A stretch of DNA of 64,000 nucleotides, taken from NCBI RefSeq assembly GCF_031199965.1, contig NZ_CP133605.1, positions 377,501 to 441,500 on the forward strand. Reading direction: 5' to 3'. The stretch comes from Paenibacillus sp. D2_2 (lineage in GTDB: Bacteria; Bacillota; Bacilli; Paenibacillales; Paenibacillaceae). The notes below the pieces were generated by a model that was given only the letters and a program-made list of their open reading frames with translations, was not told the origin of the DNA and ran no database searches. A program made the position numbers and the translations under genes. Positions 54,756 through 64,000 of the stretch are shown piece by piece; within the stretch, counting starts at the first letter, position 1; each line of letters opens with the position of its first letter.

Positions 54756-55892
54756 CTAGATTGTATTGTTCCATTTAATATACCAATCGGTTAGTTCCTT
54801 GCTGGGGGTAACATCAAAATCCTCCCGCAGCTTATCTCTAAGGAGTTGGTACATCTTTCTGACTTCAACTTGATGATTTAATATCGAATAGATTTGCATT
54901 AATCCGAAATATCCATCTTCCATATGGGGTAATGTATCTACTATTCTCTGGTATAGTGTTATTGCCTCTCTATACATCGCCCTCTGCTGGTAAAACTCAG
55001 CAATTTGCTTGATATGAGTTAGCCAGACTAAACGGAGACGTTCCTGTTCGTATTCGGCCCATGCATAACGGTGGTCTGCGAGATAATCCCCGCTATATTG
55101 CGACAAGATCGATAAATGCTTCTCGATCGTCTCGGGAGTGACAGGTGGAGCCTGCTTAACCTGGGATTCCCAAACCCCGACATCCAATTGCTGGTTCCCC
55201 AGCAACAGACTGTACCCGCTATCCTTGTACTTAATTTCAAGCTCAAATCCAGCTTCTTTGAGTACTTTGCGAATCTGATATATTGCTGTATGTAATTGCG
55301 CAGTTGACTTATCAATATCGTATTCGGGCCATAATAAGTCAATTAAGGCCTGCTTGGTCACGATCGTATCATGGTGATAGAGTAAATAAGCGAATAGTTC
55401 CGGAGCTTTCAATGTTCTCCAGGCAAAATCTTTCGCTGCCCCACTTGCGTCTATATAATGAATATTCTGAAAACAGTTAAGCTGGATTAAGCCGGCGTTG
55501 TTCATGCCATCGGAGATTTGTGAGGCTGATGCGATGCGCTGTAGAGTGATGGATAACCTATCCTTGCTCACAGGCTTTAACAGGTAATCCAACGCGTTAA
55601 TTTCAAATGCCTTCAAAGCATATTCCTGAAAAGCGGTAGTAAAGATAATTTGAATATATGGATGGATGTTCATTAATTGGTTGGCCAATTCAAAGCCATT
55701 GATTTCCGGCATTTCAATATCCAGAAAAGCGAGCTGCAGAAATTGACGTTGGGCTACTTCAAGAGCTTCATGAGGATTGATATAGGAACCAATGATTTCT
55801 ATATCCTGGACTACCGTCTGTTCCTTCAGCAACTTTTCCATTTTTAATATGGCAAGGTTTTCATCATCAACGATAATTGTCTTTAGTCCCAT
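54756..55892 (-). CDS. response regulator with SARP/BTAD-type output domain
   Basis: 378 residues. Receiver domain at residues 1-125 with the phospho-acceptor in LAFLDIEMPEINGFE and Lys in DYLLKPVSKDR. A winged-helix DNA-binding domain follows (TKQALIDLLWPEYDIDKSTA, YQIRKVLKEAGFELEIKYKD), then a BTAD tetratricopeptide-like domain (EQERLRLVWLTHIKQIAEFY, MYREAITLYQRIVDTLPHME). No histidine kinase neighbour, so it is an orphan regulator here. It lies about 300 bases ahead of the adhesin gene in the same direction and may control it, although a terminator separates the two. Confidence 0.9.
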   Translation of the reverse strand: MGLKTIIVDDENLAILKMEKLLKEQTVVQDIEIIGSYINPHEALEVAQRQFLQLAFLDIEMPEINGFELANQLMNIHPYIQIIFTTAFQEYALKAFEINALDYLLKPVSKDRLSITLQRIASASQISDGMNNAGLIQLNCFQNIHYIDASGAAKDFAWRTLKAPELFAYLLYHHDTIVTKQALIDLLWPEYDIDKSTAQLHTAIYQIRKVLKEAGFELEIKYKDSGYSLLLGNQQLDVGVWESQVKQAPPVTPETIEKHLSILSQYSGDYLADHRYAWAEYEQERLRLVWLTHIKQIAEFYQQRAMYREAITLYQRIVDTLPHMEDGYFGLMQIYSILNHQVEVRKMYQLLRDKLREDFDVTPSKELTDWYIKWNNTI

Positions 55893-56086
55893 ATCTCTAT
55901 TTAAGCACCTCCGGTCCCTGCTTCCTTCATTTTAACAAGCACAAGGGACTTCTGTCCAAGGAATTGCTCCTATTTCTTCGTTCGGTGTATGGTTTATTAA
56001 GAATTTATGTATATTGATGATTTATGAGATCGTGAAATGTAATATGGTATTAGTGGATTATTCGTTAAGAAGGGGAAGTGAGCAAG

Positions 56087-57473
56087 ATGGCGGAGTTAAA
56101 TCCTGAGACGATTGCACATGTACTAAAACAGCAGAAGAGCATCATAAATGCGGGATCGACCAAATCGCTAGAGTTCAGGCTGCAGCGGCTTCAAGCTTTG
56201 AAACGATCTGTTCAGCAGCATGAGCGCGAAATTATTCAAGCTTTGCATCAGGATTTGCACAAGCCTGAGTTCGAGGCTTATTCGACAGAGATCGGGTATC
56301 TCTACGATAGCATTGGTTATGTGATGAAGAACCTGCATAAGTGGATCAAACCGGAGCGTGTCCGCAACCCGCTTGTTCATTTTGGCTCTCGGAGTTATAT
56401 ATATGCGGAGCCGTATGGCTCGACGTTAATTATTGGACCGTTCAATTATCCGTTTATGCTGGTGATGGACCCATTGGTCGGTGCGATTGCTGCCGGGAAT
56501 TGCGCGGTAATTAAGCCTTCCGAATTTACGCCGCATGTCTCAGCGGTTATCTCAAAATTGATTAGCGAGTGTTTTGATGAGACCTATGTACAGGTTATTC
56601 AGGGTGGGCAGGAGACTACCTCTACACTTCTTCAGGCTCCATTCGACATGATCTTCTTCACGGGAAGTGTTCGGGTTGGCAAGATCGTAATGAAAGCCGC
56701 CGCCGATCATCTCACACCGGTTGTTTTGGAGCTCGGAGGCAAGAGCCCGTGTATCGTTGATAAGGACGTGAATCTGGATGTAGCGGCACAGAGAATTGTA
56801 TGGGGAAATATTTAAATACAGGTCAAACCTGTGTTGCCCCGACTATGTGCTTGTTCATAAGGATATTCGTGCAGAGTTAATAGCGAAGATGAAGGAATAT
56901 ATCATTTCCTTCTACGGAGCGGACTCACAGCCCAGTCCAGACTATGGTCGCATCGTCAATCAGGCACATTGGGAACGTCTAAACGGAATGTTGGATGGGG
57001 CTGTCATAGTTGCAGGAGGGCAGACAGACCGTGAGGATCTATATATCGCTCCCACGTTGCTTGATGAAGTGAAATGGAGCGATAAGGTGATGGAGGACGA
57101 GATATTCGGACCGATACTACCGGTATTGGAATACGATGATCTTGATCAGGTTATTGAGGCAGTGAATTCCAGACCGAAGCCGTTGGCGCTTTATTTATTT
57201 ACGAATAATAAGCAGATAGAACAACGGGTAATGAGTACGGTATCTTTTGGTGGAGGATGCGTGAACGATACGATTATGCACTTGGTTAGTCCATATCTCC
57301 CATTTGGAGGGGTAGGCTCATCGGGGATGGGGGCTTATCATGGGCGGCATAGTTTCGAGGCCTTCTCACATAAGAAGAGTGTGCTGAACAGGCCGACACG
57401 TATTAATCCAAGCTTCTTGTTCCCGCCATACAATGCTAAAAAACTAGGACTTGTGAAGAGGTTTCTGAAGTAG
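56087..57473 (+). CDS. aldehyde dehydrogenase (YwdH/AldH-like), frame broken twice
   Basis: ATG at 56087 with AGGGGA ten bases ahead; the GTG at 56078 is too close to that site. Class 3-type aldehyde dehydrogenase fold. Cofactor-binding motifs are LIIGPFNYPFMLVMDPLVGA and IFFTGSVRVGKIVMKAAADH, with the general-base Glu in VVLELGGKSPCIVDKDVN. Two one-base losses in close succession, A at 56806-56808 and C at 56837-56840, break the frame precisely across the catalytic Cys region; restored reading KYLNTGQTCVAPDYVLVHKD. A C-terminal membrane-associating tail (FLFPPYNAKKLGLVKRFLK) is typical of fatty-aldehyde members. Corrected 462 residues. Oxidises aldehydes to acids with NAD(P). Confidence 0.92.
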
Positions 57474-57475
57474 TA

Positions 57476-57522
57476 AAAGTGGCCATCTGTCTGAATGGAG
57501 ATTCAGGCTGAGGCCACTTTTT
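57476..57522. terminator. terminator between the aldehyde dehydrogenase and germination operon
   Basis: Arms AAAGTGGCC / GGCCACTTT plus TT, starting right after the stop codon; convergent genes on both sides. Confidence 0.85.
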
Positions 57523-57552
57523 GTGTTTCATATAGGTAATGTCGATCGGGCA

Positions 57553-58982
57553 TTAAGATGAACCCGATGAACCCGACGAGTTCGATGAACTTGAAGAACT
57601 CGATGAGTCCGACGAGTTTGATGAGTTTGTTGAATTTGATGAATCCGATGAACCCGATGCACCGGATGAACCCGACGAATCTGACGAACTCAACAAGTCA
57701 GACGAATCAGACGAGTTTGAAGAGTTCGATGAACTCGCTGAGATAGACGAATCCGAGGAGAGGGCGACACCTTTCCCGATGAACCCGATGAACCCGATGA
57801 ACCCGACGAACTTTGCGAATTGGACGAATTTGATGAATTAGATGGGCTGGACGAGTTGGACGACGATTCAGTGGCTCCGTTTGCCCCTATGTTACGAATC
57901 ATGTGGGTAAACAGCATGATGACTGGCAAGAACACAGACAGAACCACTGTGTAGGACAACCATGTCTCGCTGTCCCAGCTCTGCTGGAACGTGACATTAG
58001 GGTAGATAATCTCTGACAAGCTCACTAGGATCATGCCAAGCGGCATAACCAGAGAACGATAGTCGCGAAGGTTCAGTATATAAGTTAGGCTAAGAGCTGT
58101 GAAATATAAATAGATGGCGATCCTAAAGAACAATGTCACATACCACATAATTCCCATAATAACCTCGATACGCTGTAGGAAGTTGCCGATGTTTATTTTT
58201 TGGGCTAACAGATAACTTGGATACATACTGAGGGAGATTATATCAGATCCGAATACCAATATGGTTAGAGCGACGATCAGAGTGATTGCCAGGCCTCCGA
58301 TCATGCTTCCTATGAGCAGAGCTCTTCGTGCTTCCTTAGGCTTTTTCACTGCCGATGAATGGAATATTAGCAGACAGAAATGCGGAAGAAATACGGTTGC
58401 CAGAAAACTCAACGTGGCAGGCCAAATCGGCCTCATTCCGTTCTCCATGATCGGTAGAATATTCTTCGTCTGCGTCTGATTTAGGATTAATATGATGAAT
58501 GAGATGAGCAGAATGATGAACGGGAAGAACATCAGCTCAGAGGAGCGAGCAAGCGTCTCGAGTCCAAGCTTCACACCCATGATGATTACAACGATAAATA
58601 GGATGTTGATTGCCTGCGTCGGCGTCTCTGGCATGATCTGTGTTGTCACAAAATTACCCGTATAATAGAGCGCCGGGGATGGGCAGGTGAGAAATAACGT
58701 CACGACGACCATTAAAGCAAGTGCTTTACCTAACCATTTGCCGAAGATCGCCTCCATCATCTGTACTAGGTTTAACTGGGGGTAGGCTTTAGTCAATAGG
58801 TTGTACATGCTCAGTATCACGATTCCGATGACTAGTCCCACAAGACAAGCGATCCACGCATCATGTTTCGCTAGCGAAGCCACACTGGATGGAACGATAA
58901 GTATGCCGCTGCCGATTGTGAAGAAGACGGTCATCGTCGTCAATTGCCTTGCCGATATATTGGATTGGCGATATTTGTCCAT
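57553..58982 (-). CDS. germinant receptor B subunit (GerAB-like) with Ser-rich tail, frame broken once
   Basis: ATG at 58982 (MDKYRQSNISARQLTTMTVF). Spore germination permease family of the amino acid-polyamine-organocation superfamily, ten membrane helices; opening text FFTIGSGILIVPSSVASLAK and YPQLNLVQMMEAIFGKWLGK fits the family. It sits in the spore inner membrane and binds germinant. After about residue 360 comes a hydrophilic tail made almost only of Ser, Asn, Asp and Gly. One A is missing at 57772-57774 (restored SSGKGVALSSDSSISASSSN); correction carries the tail to the TAA at 57553 and gives 476 residues. The family is usually about 365 residues, so the tail adds over 100. Confidence 0.88.
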
Positions 58983-58985
58983 ATT

Positions 58986-59234
58986 TCACCTCTGAGATTG
59001 AATTAGCCCTATATTCTCCAACATTTGATTGAGCGGAGCAAGCAAGGTTGTCAAAGCATTAAGTGGCGAAGGGACGCCTTGGAATGCACTTACAATAACG
59101 TTCATCGTGATACCAATGAGCAGGAGAATGGAGAATACCCACAGCTCTTTGGTATATTTGCCCTTAATTAAAGTGGGAACCTCGAACCCAATAATCATGA
59201 TGGTTACCGCAAGAATGATCACAATGTTGAGCAT
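58986..59234 (-). CDS. small two-helix germination protein (D-subunit-like)
   Basis: 82 residues with two membrane helices (VIILAVTIMIIGFEVPTLIK and LWVFSILLLIGITMNVIVSA) and an amphipathic C-terminus. Small two-helix 'D' proteins are encoded in many ger operons of Bacillales and tune receptor output. Between the C- and B-subunit genes, with a three-base gap to the B-subunit gene. Confidence 0.75.
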   Translation of the reverse strand: MLNIVIILAVTIMIIGFEVPTLIKGKYTKELWVFSILLLIGITMNVIVSAFQGVPSPLNALTTLLAPLNQMLENIGLIQSQR

Positions 59235-59240
59235 GGTGGA

Positions 59241-60441
59241 TTACTCCTTCATATCTTTGAGAAAAGAATCCTTAGTCGTGCCAAGTCGTTGTATATTGAC
59301 AGATACACGGATGTTTACAGGTAAAGTACGGAAGTACCGCTCATCCCAATCATGTCTTAGTTCCTTCCAGGCGCGTGGATTGGAGCGGTGGATGATCTCG
59401 CCGAAACCAAAAATATCGGCGCCAAACTTCTGTTGAACGGTATGGATGGAAGCTTCCATGATCGATTTGATTCGGTCATTGAACAGCTGTTCGAGCATCT
59501 TGATCGTTTTGATATCTAGTAGATTCAGATCTCTGCACTCTACTTCAGAAATATTACCGTTAATCTGCACGTTAATGTCTATTTGCGGCTTACCTTGAAC
59601 AACCTTGCCGCGTGATTTGGTCTTCGAATGGATAATTTCTAGGCTAACATTACCTCCATCCGGACACTTGGTATGTTCCAACGTGCTTTTAATATTATCG
59701 CGGATGAAATTGTATCCTTTACTCTCATCCTCATTGAGCCAGCCGCGATCTTATCGCCCTTAAATCCAGCGATTCCCGAGAATTTCAGCTGTGTTGGTGT
59801 ATCGATTCCCTCGACATTCTGCTTCTTTGCACCGACCTCAGGGTCACCCAGTATACGAATCCCGGGAAGTATAGGATGTTTACCATCGCTAAGAAGATCG
59901 CTGATCATCTCATTTAATGTTTCTGTCAAGCTGGGGGCCCAGTTCTGCTCCGAGGTCTCGAGCGATGCGAACAATTTACTGGCCGGAATTTTTTGCAGCG
60001 GAGTCATGATCTTGAGTGCGTCTTCCGCGGCGGCATCCCTTACAACAGCCAAATAAAAATCGGTTCTCATCTCGTGATCCCGCAGCAGGAAATCGAGTGA
60101 TTCAGCAACGCCTTCGTCAGCCAAGGATTGCCCGATCAACACCATTCTTAATTGGGCGACATAGATCTTTCGCGGGCTGATGTTGCTGACTCTACGGAGA
60201 GCCTCGGAGATCGTATGGGCTTTAGCCGTATATAAGGTGGCTGGGGCTTGGGCCCCCCTTTACCGTTTGATACTTCACTAGGATTCACGACTTGAATGGA
60301 TACCTGATATTTGTCTCCGTCTTTGTCAAGTCCAAGTCCAACGGCTATGGCAAGTTCATTTAATTCGCGGCGGTTCCAGCATCCTGTCAAGAGTGTAGAC
60401 GCCATAAGAAGTAGGAACAGGCAAGCTGTAAATCTCTTCAT
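59241..60441 (-). CDS. germinant receptor C subunit (GerAC-like lipoprotein), frame broken twice
   Basis: ATG at 60441 (MKRFTACLFLLLMASTLLTG) with lipobox LLTGC and WNRRELNELAIAVGLGLDKD, the family's signature N-terminus. Breaks: one G missing from a run at 60253-60258 (restored GKGGAQAPATLYTAKAHTIS) and one base near 59741 (restored AAWLNEDESKGYNFIRDNIK, matching the conserved WL-N-E-x-E-S-x-G motif). Corrected 400 residues. The C-terminal segment has FGADIFGFGEIIHRSNPRAW, conserved in the family. The lipoprotein sits on the outer face of the spore inner membrane with the A and B subunits and is needed for germinant response. Confidence 0.93.
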
Positions 60442-60462
60442 AGCCTTGGATTTGCCACCTTT

Positions 60463-63236
60463 CTATCTTGGCTGCGGAGGCTTCTGTCCCGAGCCGGGAG
60501 TTTCTCTCTGGAGATTCTTCTGATTGATAAGCCGTGGTCGTGTGATCATGAAGCGATGCGGGAAACGTAGGAGAGTATCCTTGTTATCGCTTGGAATAAT
60601 CGGACCTAATGGCGTCATATACGGGACACCGAAGGTGCGCAGGCTGCATAGGTGAAGAATAATCGCCGTACATCCAGCAAATATACCCACTAACCCGAAT
60701 GAAGCAGCTAATCCCATGAGAGGGAAGCGTAGCATGCGGAAGGCAATGGACATATTGTAGGAAGGCAGCACGAAGCTGGAGATCGCTGTGAGGGACACGA
60801 CGATAACCATAGCGGCCGAGATGATTCCGGCCTGAACCGCAGCCTGGCCTATAACGAGAGTTCCTACGATCGAGACAGCAGATCCGATATATTTAGGCAT
60901 CCGTACGCCAGCCTCGCGTAGAATCTCGAAGGTCAATTCCATCAAAATCGCCTCGATAAAGGCCGGAAAGGGCACAGATTCACGTTGTGAGGCTATACTC
61001 ATCAATAAGGCGGTGGGAATCATCTCTTGATGAAAAGTCGTCACTGCGATATAGAATGATGGGCTCAGTAGAGAGATGACAATGCCTATATATCGGAGAA
61101 TACGGATGAAGCTGCTGATATCGGCCCGTTGGTAATAATCCTCTGCCGCATGCATAAAGGAGACGAAGGGAGCCGGTACAGCCAGCACAATCGGGGTACC
61201 GTCGACGAATATAGCGACCTTCCCCTCCAACAATTCGGCGGCGATGACGTCAGGTCTCTCCGTATAAAAAACCGTGGGAAAAGGGGTCATTGTCTCATCT
61301 TGGATTAGTTCCTCGATATAACCGCTCTCCAAAACAGAATCAATATCGATTCGATCCAGTCGGGAATGCACTTCTTGCACGATCATATCGTTGGCTAGAC
61401 CTTTGATGTACATAATCGCTACATCTGTCCGGGAGACATGGCCAATCTGCTGAGATTCTATCCATAGGGAGGGGTCCTTGATCCTGCGCCGTACCAATGC
61501 GGTATTCGTACGTAGAGATTCGGAGAATCCTTCCCGCGAACCACGGACGACATTTTCAGATGAGGTCTCAGTAACACCACGGTCTTTCCAGCCTCGGATG
61601 TTGGCTGAAATGGCCGAAGTCTCTCCATCTACGAATAGGATAGCGTCCCCCGACATCAGAGAATGGAACAGCGTATTGTAATCATGCAGATCATGAATGT
61701 CGCAGAAGGTGATTGCATGATCCTTAATCAGTTGGTATACGTCAGTGTTATTAATCTTCTCCTTATCGAGCTGAGCCAGAGCCTTCCCTTTAGGCTGCAT
61801 TAACGGTTCCATAACGTATTCACTAACTATTGAGCCGTCGCATAACCCATCGATGTATATTACTGCGATGAGCCGATCATTTGCTGGGTTAAAAGGGAAT
61901 TTTCTTATAATCAGATCAGTGCTGTTACCAAGTGTAGATTCAATGAACCTAACATTTTTATCCAGACTTTTATCGATAGGTGGAAGCTGAGCATCAAGAT
62001 CTGTTTCTAAATCCTGTGTTTGCTGGGGATTCTGGTTACTTTGTTGGTTTTGTTGTAGCTGTATTTGCAGGTTTCCGTTACTTCCAGAACTGTTGCTATT
62101 GCTATTGCTGTTGTTATTGCTGTTGCTGTTGTTGCTATTGCTATTGCTGTTGCTGTTGTTGCTATTGCTATTGCTATTGCTGTTGTTATTGCTGTTGCTG
62201 TTGTTGCTATTGCTATTGCTATTGCTGTTGTTATTGCTGTTGCTGTTATTGCTGTTGCTGTTGTTGCTATTGCTGTTGTTGCTATTGCTATTGCTGTTGT
62301 TGCTATTGCTATTGCTGTTGTTGCTATTGCTATTGCTGTTGTTGCTATTGCTATTGCTGTTGTTGCTATTGCTATTGCTGTTGTTGCTATTGCTATTGCT
62401 GTTGTTGCTATTGCTATTGCTGTTGTTGCTATTGCTATTGCTGTTGCTGTTGCTGTTGCTATTGCTATTGCTATTGCTGTTGCTGTTGCTATTGCTATTG
62501 CTGTTGCTATTGCTATTGCTATTGCTGTTGCTATTGCTATTGCTATTGCTATTGCTATTGCTGTTGCTGTTGTTATTGCTGTTGCTGTTGTTGCTATTGC
62601 TATTGCTGTTGTTGCTATTGCTATTGCTATTGCTGTTGTTGCTATTGCTATTGCTATTGCTGTTGTTGCTATTGCTATTGCTGTTGTTGCTATTGTTTGT
62701 ATTGCCGTTTCCATTGTGGGCATCGGCACTAGCATTGCCTTGATTATTGGTGCCCTGATGGGTATTACCGTTATTATTGCCTCTATTGGTTTCACTACCG
62801 CCACTATTACTACTGACATTATTGTTTATATTGCTTTGATTATTATTTCCGTTGTTTTGGCTGTTTTCATAGCTTTCATTTTTCTGCACTGCCGGTGTCT
62901 CGTTTTGGTGATTCTGTGATCCCTGAGAATCTTGGGTTCCCCCAGCATTTTGCCCATTTTCGATTCCCATGATATCTAGTGTCTTCTGCTTGTTCTCGCT
63001 ATCTTGAGTTTGCTGGTTAGTCTGTTCAATCTGGATATCCTGACTATCTTGACCATCCTGGGTATTCTGGCTTGCATTGTTTTCTTGCCCATTTGCCATT
63101 TGGGTATTTCTTTGATTCCCTTGCTCCTCAGGAGACTGTCCTTTATTTTGCATATCCGGCATTTCTTCAGATTTTTGGTTGATGGGATCGGAGGATGCTT
63201 TTTTTGATGAAGGTCTTTTCTTCTACGCATGCGCAT
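60463..63236 (-). CDS. germinant receptor A subunit (GerAA-like) with giant Asn/Ser-rich N-terminal extension, frame broken once
   Basis: Best start is the ATG at 63236 (MRMRRRK...) behind AGAGGGTG. One A missing at 63216-63219 separates it from the main frame (restored RRKKRPSSKKASSDPINQKS). Corrected 924 residues. The first about 420 residues are low complexity: a Gln/Asn-rich part, then about 200 residues of (Asn-Ser)n. The conserved GerA domain starts at LDKNVRFIESTLGNSTDLII and includes VMEPLMQPKGKALAQ, ETSSENVVRGSREGFSESLR and VAIFVDGTPIVLAVPAPFVS. Membrane helices follow in the C-terminal third (PSFYIAVTTFHQEMIPTALL). Usual length is about 480-550. It works with the downstream C, D and B genes as a nutrient sensor in the spore inner membrane. 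Confidence 0.92.
62090..62700 (-). repeat. minisatellite encoding Asn-Ser repeats in the GerA-type protein
   Basis: About 610 bases of tandem six-base and nine-base units, largely combining into 15-mers (AACAACAGCAATAGC-like on the coding strand), nearly uniform at nucleotide level. It encodes NS/NNS repeats. The low third-base diversity, unlike the Gly-Asn repeat at 14053, suggests recent expansion and length instability. Confidence 0.95.
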
Positions 63237-63334
63237 GGCTGTTCACCCTCTTACGGTATATTAGCAATCATTATTGCCAACGAGAGTAACCCATAAACCA
63301 TAGTTCAAAGCGATCATTCTCCCGACAAAATAAA

Positions 63335-63370
63335 AAGCAGGCCCAAGGAATTTCAGTTCCCGGCCTGCTT
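63335..63370 (-). terminator. terminator of the SIS-domain gene
   Basis: Arms AAGCAGGCC / GGCCTGCTT with inner GGAA/TTCC pairing. On the minus strand it is followed by TTTATTTTG. Confidence 0.85.
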
Positions 63371-63404
63371 CTTTGCATACATATTTTTCTCAGAATTCGA
63401 TGAA

Positions 63405-64000
63405 TTACAACTTAACCCAAGCAACCAGTCCATCTGGCTGATCCGGATCGATACCTAACTGCTCGGCTTTGCTCAGGGCTACAATCTGCGGAATGAAAAT
63501 GAATGGAATACCGCGTGCTGCAGGGTCAAGTCTGTTCTCAGAGACAATCGCAAGGTCAACGTATTCCGAAGGGATGACCTCTGCCTGATCCGCGAAGGCA
63601 ATAATTTTAGCTCCCCGGTTCTTAATATCACGCATAAGTTTGCTCTGATGCTCTGCTCCCTGCTCGGAGAGCGCTGCGATAACTAGGGTGTCTTCTCCTA
63701 CAGTGACCATTGGGCCATGCCGTACATCGAGTAGATGGAAGGAATGAGCCTGAATTTTCGCAATCTCCGTCAGAGCAATGGCTCCTTCGGAGGCGAGGCC
63801 CTGTAGTTCTCCATCGGCCAGCAAAACGGCGTTGGACCAGTTAAAGTCAGCTGCTCTGCGAATGCTGTCCTCTACGGCGTTCATATAGGCTTCACCCTGA
63901 TGAATTGCGGTCTGAAGATCAGCGATTAGCTTGTCATCTTCACCCAAGAATGCGCTAACCAGTAGATTGGCCACATACAGATTGGTCACTGTTCGGGTTT
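63405..64000 (-). CDS. SIS-domain phosphosugar isomerase/deaminase, C-terminal part (partial)
   Basis: The frame is open to the edge of the window (TRTVTNLYVANLLVSAFLGE), so the GTG at 63989 is not the start. About 198 residues of the C-terminal SIS domain are present: VLLADGELQGLASEGAIALT, AHSFHLLDVRHGPMVTVGED, RDIKNRGAKIIAFADQ and ending PDGLVAWVKL. The RHGPM segment is the conserved sugar-phosphate-binding motif seen in GlmS/AgaS/FrlB-type enzymes. It binds phosphosugars for isomerisation or deglycation in the cytosol. Specificity is undetermined without the N-terminal SIS domain. Confidence 0.85.
   Translation of the reverse strand, partial: TRTVTNLYVANLLVSAFLGEDDKLIADLQTAIHQGEAYMNAVEDSIRRAADFNWSNAVLLADGELQGLASEGAIALTEIAKIQAHSFHLLDVRHGPMVTVGEDTLVIAALSEQGAEHQSKLMRDIKNRGAKIIAFADQAEVIPSEYVDLAIVSENRLDPAARGIPFIFIPQIVALSKAEQLGIDPDQPDGLVAWVKL

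Noticed and set aside
57558-57746. Plus-strand ORF of Met-Asn-Pro repeats.
   Set aside because: Antisense of the Ser-rich tail of the germination B subunit; the tail continues in frame after a one-base correction.
62065-62919. Long plus-strand ORFs of poly-Leu, Ala-Ile-Val or Cys-Tyr repeats.
   Set aside because: They are the antisense and shifted readings of the Asn-Ser minisatellite in the GerA-type gene; no ribosome binding site, and low complexity in all frames.

Overview
The window looks like chromosomal DNA of a Paenibacillus-type, spore-forming, low-to-mid GC Gram-positive. The evidence is strong AGGAGG-type ribosome binding sites, TTG/GTG starts, a GerA-type germinant-receptor operon, S-layer-homology (SLH) anchored and LPXTG-anchored surface proteins, a YesM/YesN-type two-component system beside a sugar ABC transporter, a barnase/barstar pair, and CcpA-type operators. 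I saw no rRNA, tRNA, prophage or CRISPR array.

Layout. 1-250: tail of a sugar MFS transporter. 450-3305: a palindromic intergenic repeat array holding two IS3-family elements. 3.4-6 kb: a secreted repeat protein and a threonine aldolase. 6.2-14.9 kb: two large secreted family-8 polysaccharide lyases in tandem; the first ends in a dockerin-like module, the second carries a cohesin-like module, a 101-residue Gly-Asn linker and three SLH domains. 15-18.6 kb: glutamate dehydrogenase and a deacetylase-like protein. 18.7-30 kb: a leftward operon for allantoate/ureidoglycolate/oxamate catabolism (allC, permease, allE, allD, allF, allG, allH, allK) preceded by a PucR-family regulator. 30.3-34.7 kb: an esterase and a large modular secreted protein. 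34.8-41.5 kb: YesN/YesM-type regulator and kinase, divergent from a sugar ABC transporter. 41.5-43 kb: a third IS3-family element, inside the terminator of the transporter. 43.3-49.3 kb: HAD phosphatase, YedF/DsrE-like protein, lipoprotein, pyruvate kinase, nucleotidyltransferase, lipoprotein-type barnase and barstar. 49.4-55.9 kb: a giant LPXTG adhesin and a SARP-like response regulator. 56-57.5 kb: aldehyde dehydrogenase. 57.5-63.2 kb: a germination operon with very long low-complexity extensions. 63.4 kb to the end: part of a SIS-domain isomerase.

How the genes work together. The lyase pair could form a small surface complex in which a dockerin-bearing enzyme docks on an SLH-anchored, cohesin-bearing enzyme. 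The all operon would release ammonia from allantoate and make ATP from the carbamoyl phosphate released from oxalurate. Barnase and barstar form a toxin/immunity pair with overlapping genes.

Caveat. Comparing reading frames with conserved protein motifs, I count about 30 single-base-type indels in 64 kb, mostly one base missing from a homopolymer. They hit genes of every class, and simple restoration gives full-length proteins. I infer consensus sequencing errors rather than gene decay, and I list the affected loci as single genes with the break positions. The most notable biological observations are the cohesin/dockerin lyase pair, the insertion of all three IS3-family elements at hairpin centres, and the prion-like low-complexity extensions of the germinant receptor.
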